DNA from: DATFXF01 sp035258565
GTDB taxonomy: Bacteria > Acidobacteriota > Terriglobia > Acidiferrales > UBA7541
Length of the DNA: 6,411 nt
Direction: 5' to 3'
NCBI GenBank assembly: GCA_035258565.1
Contig: DATFXF010000082.1
Coordinates: forward strand, 1-6,411
Shown: positions 5,856 through 6,411 of the stretch, one piece after another
How the letters are laid out: every line of letters starts with the position of its first letter
Position numbering within the stretch: position 1 is the first letter of the stretch
Translations under genes and position numbers: made by a program
Notes under the pieces: generated by a model
The model's database searches: none
The model's input: only the letters and a program-made list of their open reading frames with translations
What the model was told of the DNA's origin: nothing

Positions 5856-6411
5856 ATGGCCAGCGTCACGCTGAGTGAACTTCTCAAGAAAATGATTGAG
5901 ATGGGCGGGAGTGACCTGCACATCACCACGAACAGCCCGCCCCGTGTCCGCGTCCACGGGAGACTGCGCCCGCTCGATCTGGGGCCGCTCACCGCGGCGG
6001 ACACCAAGGCACTGGCCTACAGCGTGCTGACGGACGCGCAGAAGCACCGCTTCGAGGAGAATCTGGAGCTTGATTTCTCTTTCGGCCTGAAAAACCTAGC
6101 GCGCTTCCGCGGCAACATCTTCCACCAGCGCGGCGCGGTGGGCGCTGTCTTCCGCACCATTCCGTGGGAGATCAAGGGCTTTGAGGCCCTGGGCCTGCCG
6201 CCAGTGGTGAAGGCCCTGTGTGACAAGCCGCGCGGGCTGGTGCTCGTCACTGGCCCCACCGGCTCCGGTAAGTCCACAACGCTGGCCGCGATGCTGGACA
6301 AGATCAACACCGACCGCGAAGAGCACATGATCACGATCGAGGACCCCATCGAGTTTCTTCATAACCACAAGAAGTGCCTGGTGAACCAGCGGGAGGTTCA
6401 CTCCGATACAC
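5856..6411 (+). CDS. pilT: Type IV pilus retraction ATPase PilT (partial, C-terminus outside window)
   Basis: PilT is the cytoplasmic motor that depolymerises the pilus, driving twitching motility and DNA uptake. The first 185 residues are visible, about half of the usual length. The N-terminal PAS-like domain carries the characteristic GGSDLHIT stretch (17-24) and RVRVHGRL (30-37). RFRGNIFHQRG (83-93) and the family FRTIP (99-103) precede the core. Walker A is GPTGSGKS (133-140) and the Asp box is TIEDPIE (160-166), followed by VNQREV (176-181). Walker B and the His boxes lie beyond the window. There is no tetracysteine segment in the visible part, and the short N-terminus starts directly with the PilT domain, which separates it from PilB. 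The ATG is 12 bases after the pilB stop, with AGAGG/GGGG at 5846-5853 as ribosome site, so it is most likely co-transcribed with pilB. PilU is a possible alternative that the visible half does not exclude. Confidence 0.9.
   Translation, partial: MASVTLSELLKKMIEMGGSDLHITTNSPPRVRVHGRLRPLDLGPLTAADTKALAYSVLTDAQKHRFEENLELDFSFGLKNLARFRGNIFHQRGAVGAVFRTIPWEIKGFEALGLPPVVKALCDKPRGLVLVTGPTGSGKSTTLAAMLDKINTDREEHMITIEDPIEFLHNHKKCLVNQREVHSDT

Noticed and set aside
4080..6047. 655-codon open frame on the minus strand opposite pilB and the start of pilT
   Set aside because: It is fully antisense to well-supported genes. The product is rich in His, Gln, Arg and Asp with no recognisable domain, as expected for the complement of a GC-rich gene whose third positions avoid stop codons.

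Overview
The window comes from a GC-rich bacterial chromosome with tightly packed genes. Gene families and order (PilB followed directly by PilT, next to an NtrY/NtrX-type two-component pair) suggest a didermic soil or sediment lineage such as Acidobacteriota or a deltaproteobacterial-type phylum. This placement is inference from gene content only. I see no mobile element, CRISPR array, tRNA or rRNA, and no gene that is broken inside the window.

Minus strand, reading from about 3931 down to 1, is one compact transcription unit of three genes: (i) a HhH-GPD DNA glycosylase of the endonuclease III-related/MagIII type (3931-3161); (ii) an NtrY-like membrane histidine kinase (3164-993), whose start overlaps the glycosylase stop in an ATGA junction; (iii) an NtrX-like sigma-54 response regulator (977 to beyond position 1), which begins 15 bases after the kinase stop and is cut by the window edge before its sensor II region and DNA-binding domain. 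Kinase and regulator form an evident cognate pair: signal sensing at the membrane, phosphotransfer from His494 to Asp53, then activation of sigma-54 promoters.

Positions 3932-4124 are a divergent intergenic region of 193 bases. A credible sigma-70-type promoter faces left toward the glycosylase operon; only a weak candidate faces right.

Plus strand, from 4125 to the right edge, carries type IV pilus motor genes: pilB (extension ATPase, complete, with a tandem N-terminal motif typical of cyclic-di-GMP-binding MshEN domains) and pilT (retraction ATPase, cut at the window end). PilB and PilT act as opposing cytoplasmic motors on the same pilus machine and are presumably co-transcribed, being 12 bases apart.

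The region is mostly recognisable housekeeping and motility-regulation content. I found no undescribed system. The points worth a second look are a Ser in the GAFTGA loop of the regulator, an atypical active site and incomplete iron-sulfur motif in the glycosylase, the coupling of a repair glycosylase to a two-component system, the predicted c-di-GMP control of PilB, and the possible regulatory link between the NtrYX-like pair and the divergent pilus genes.
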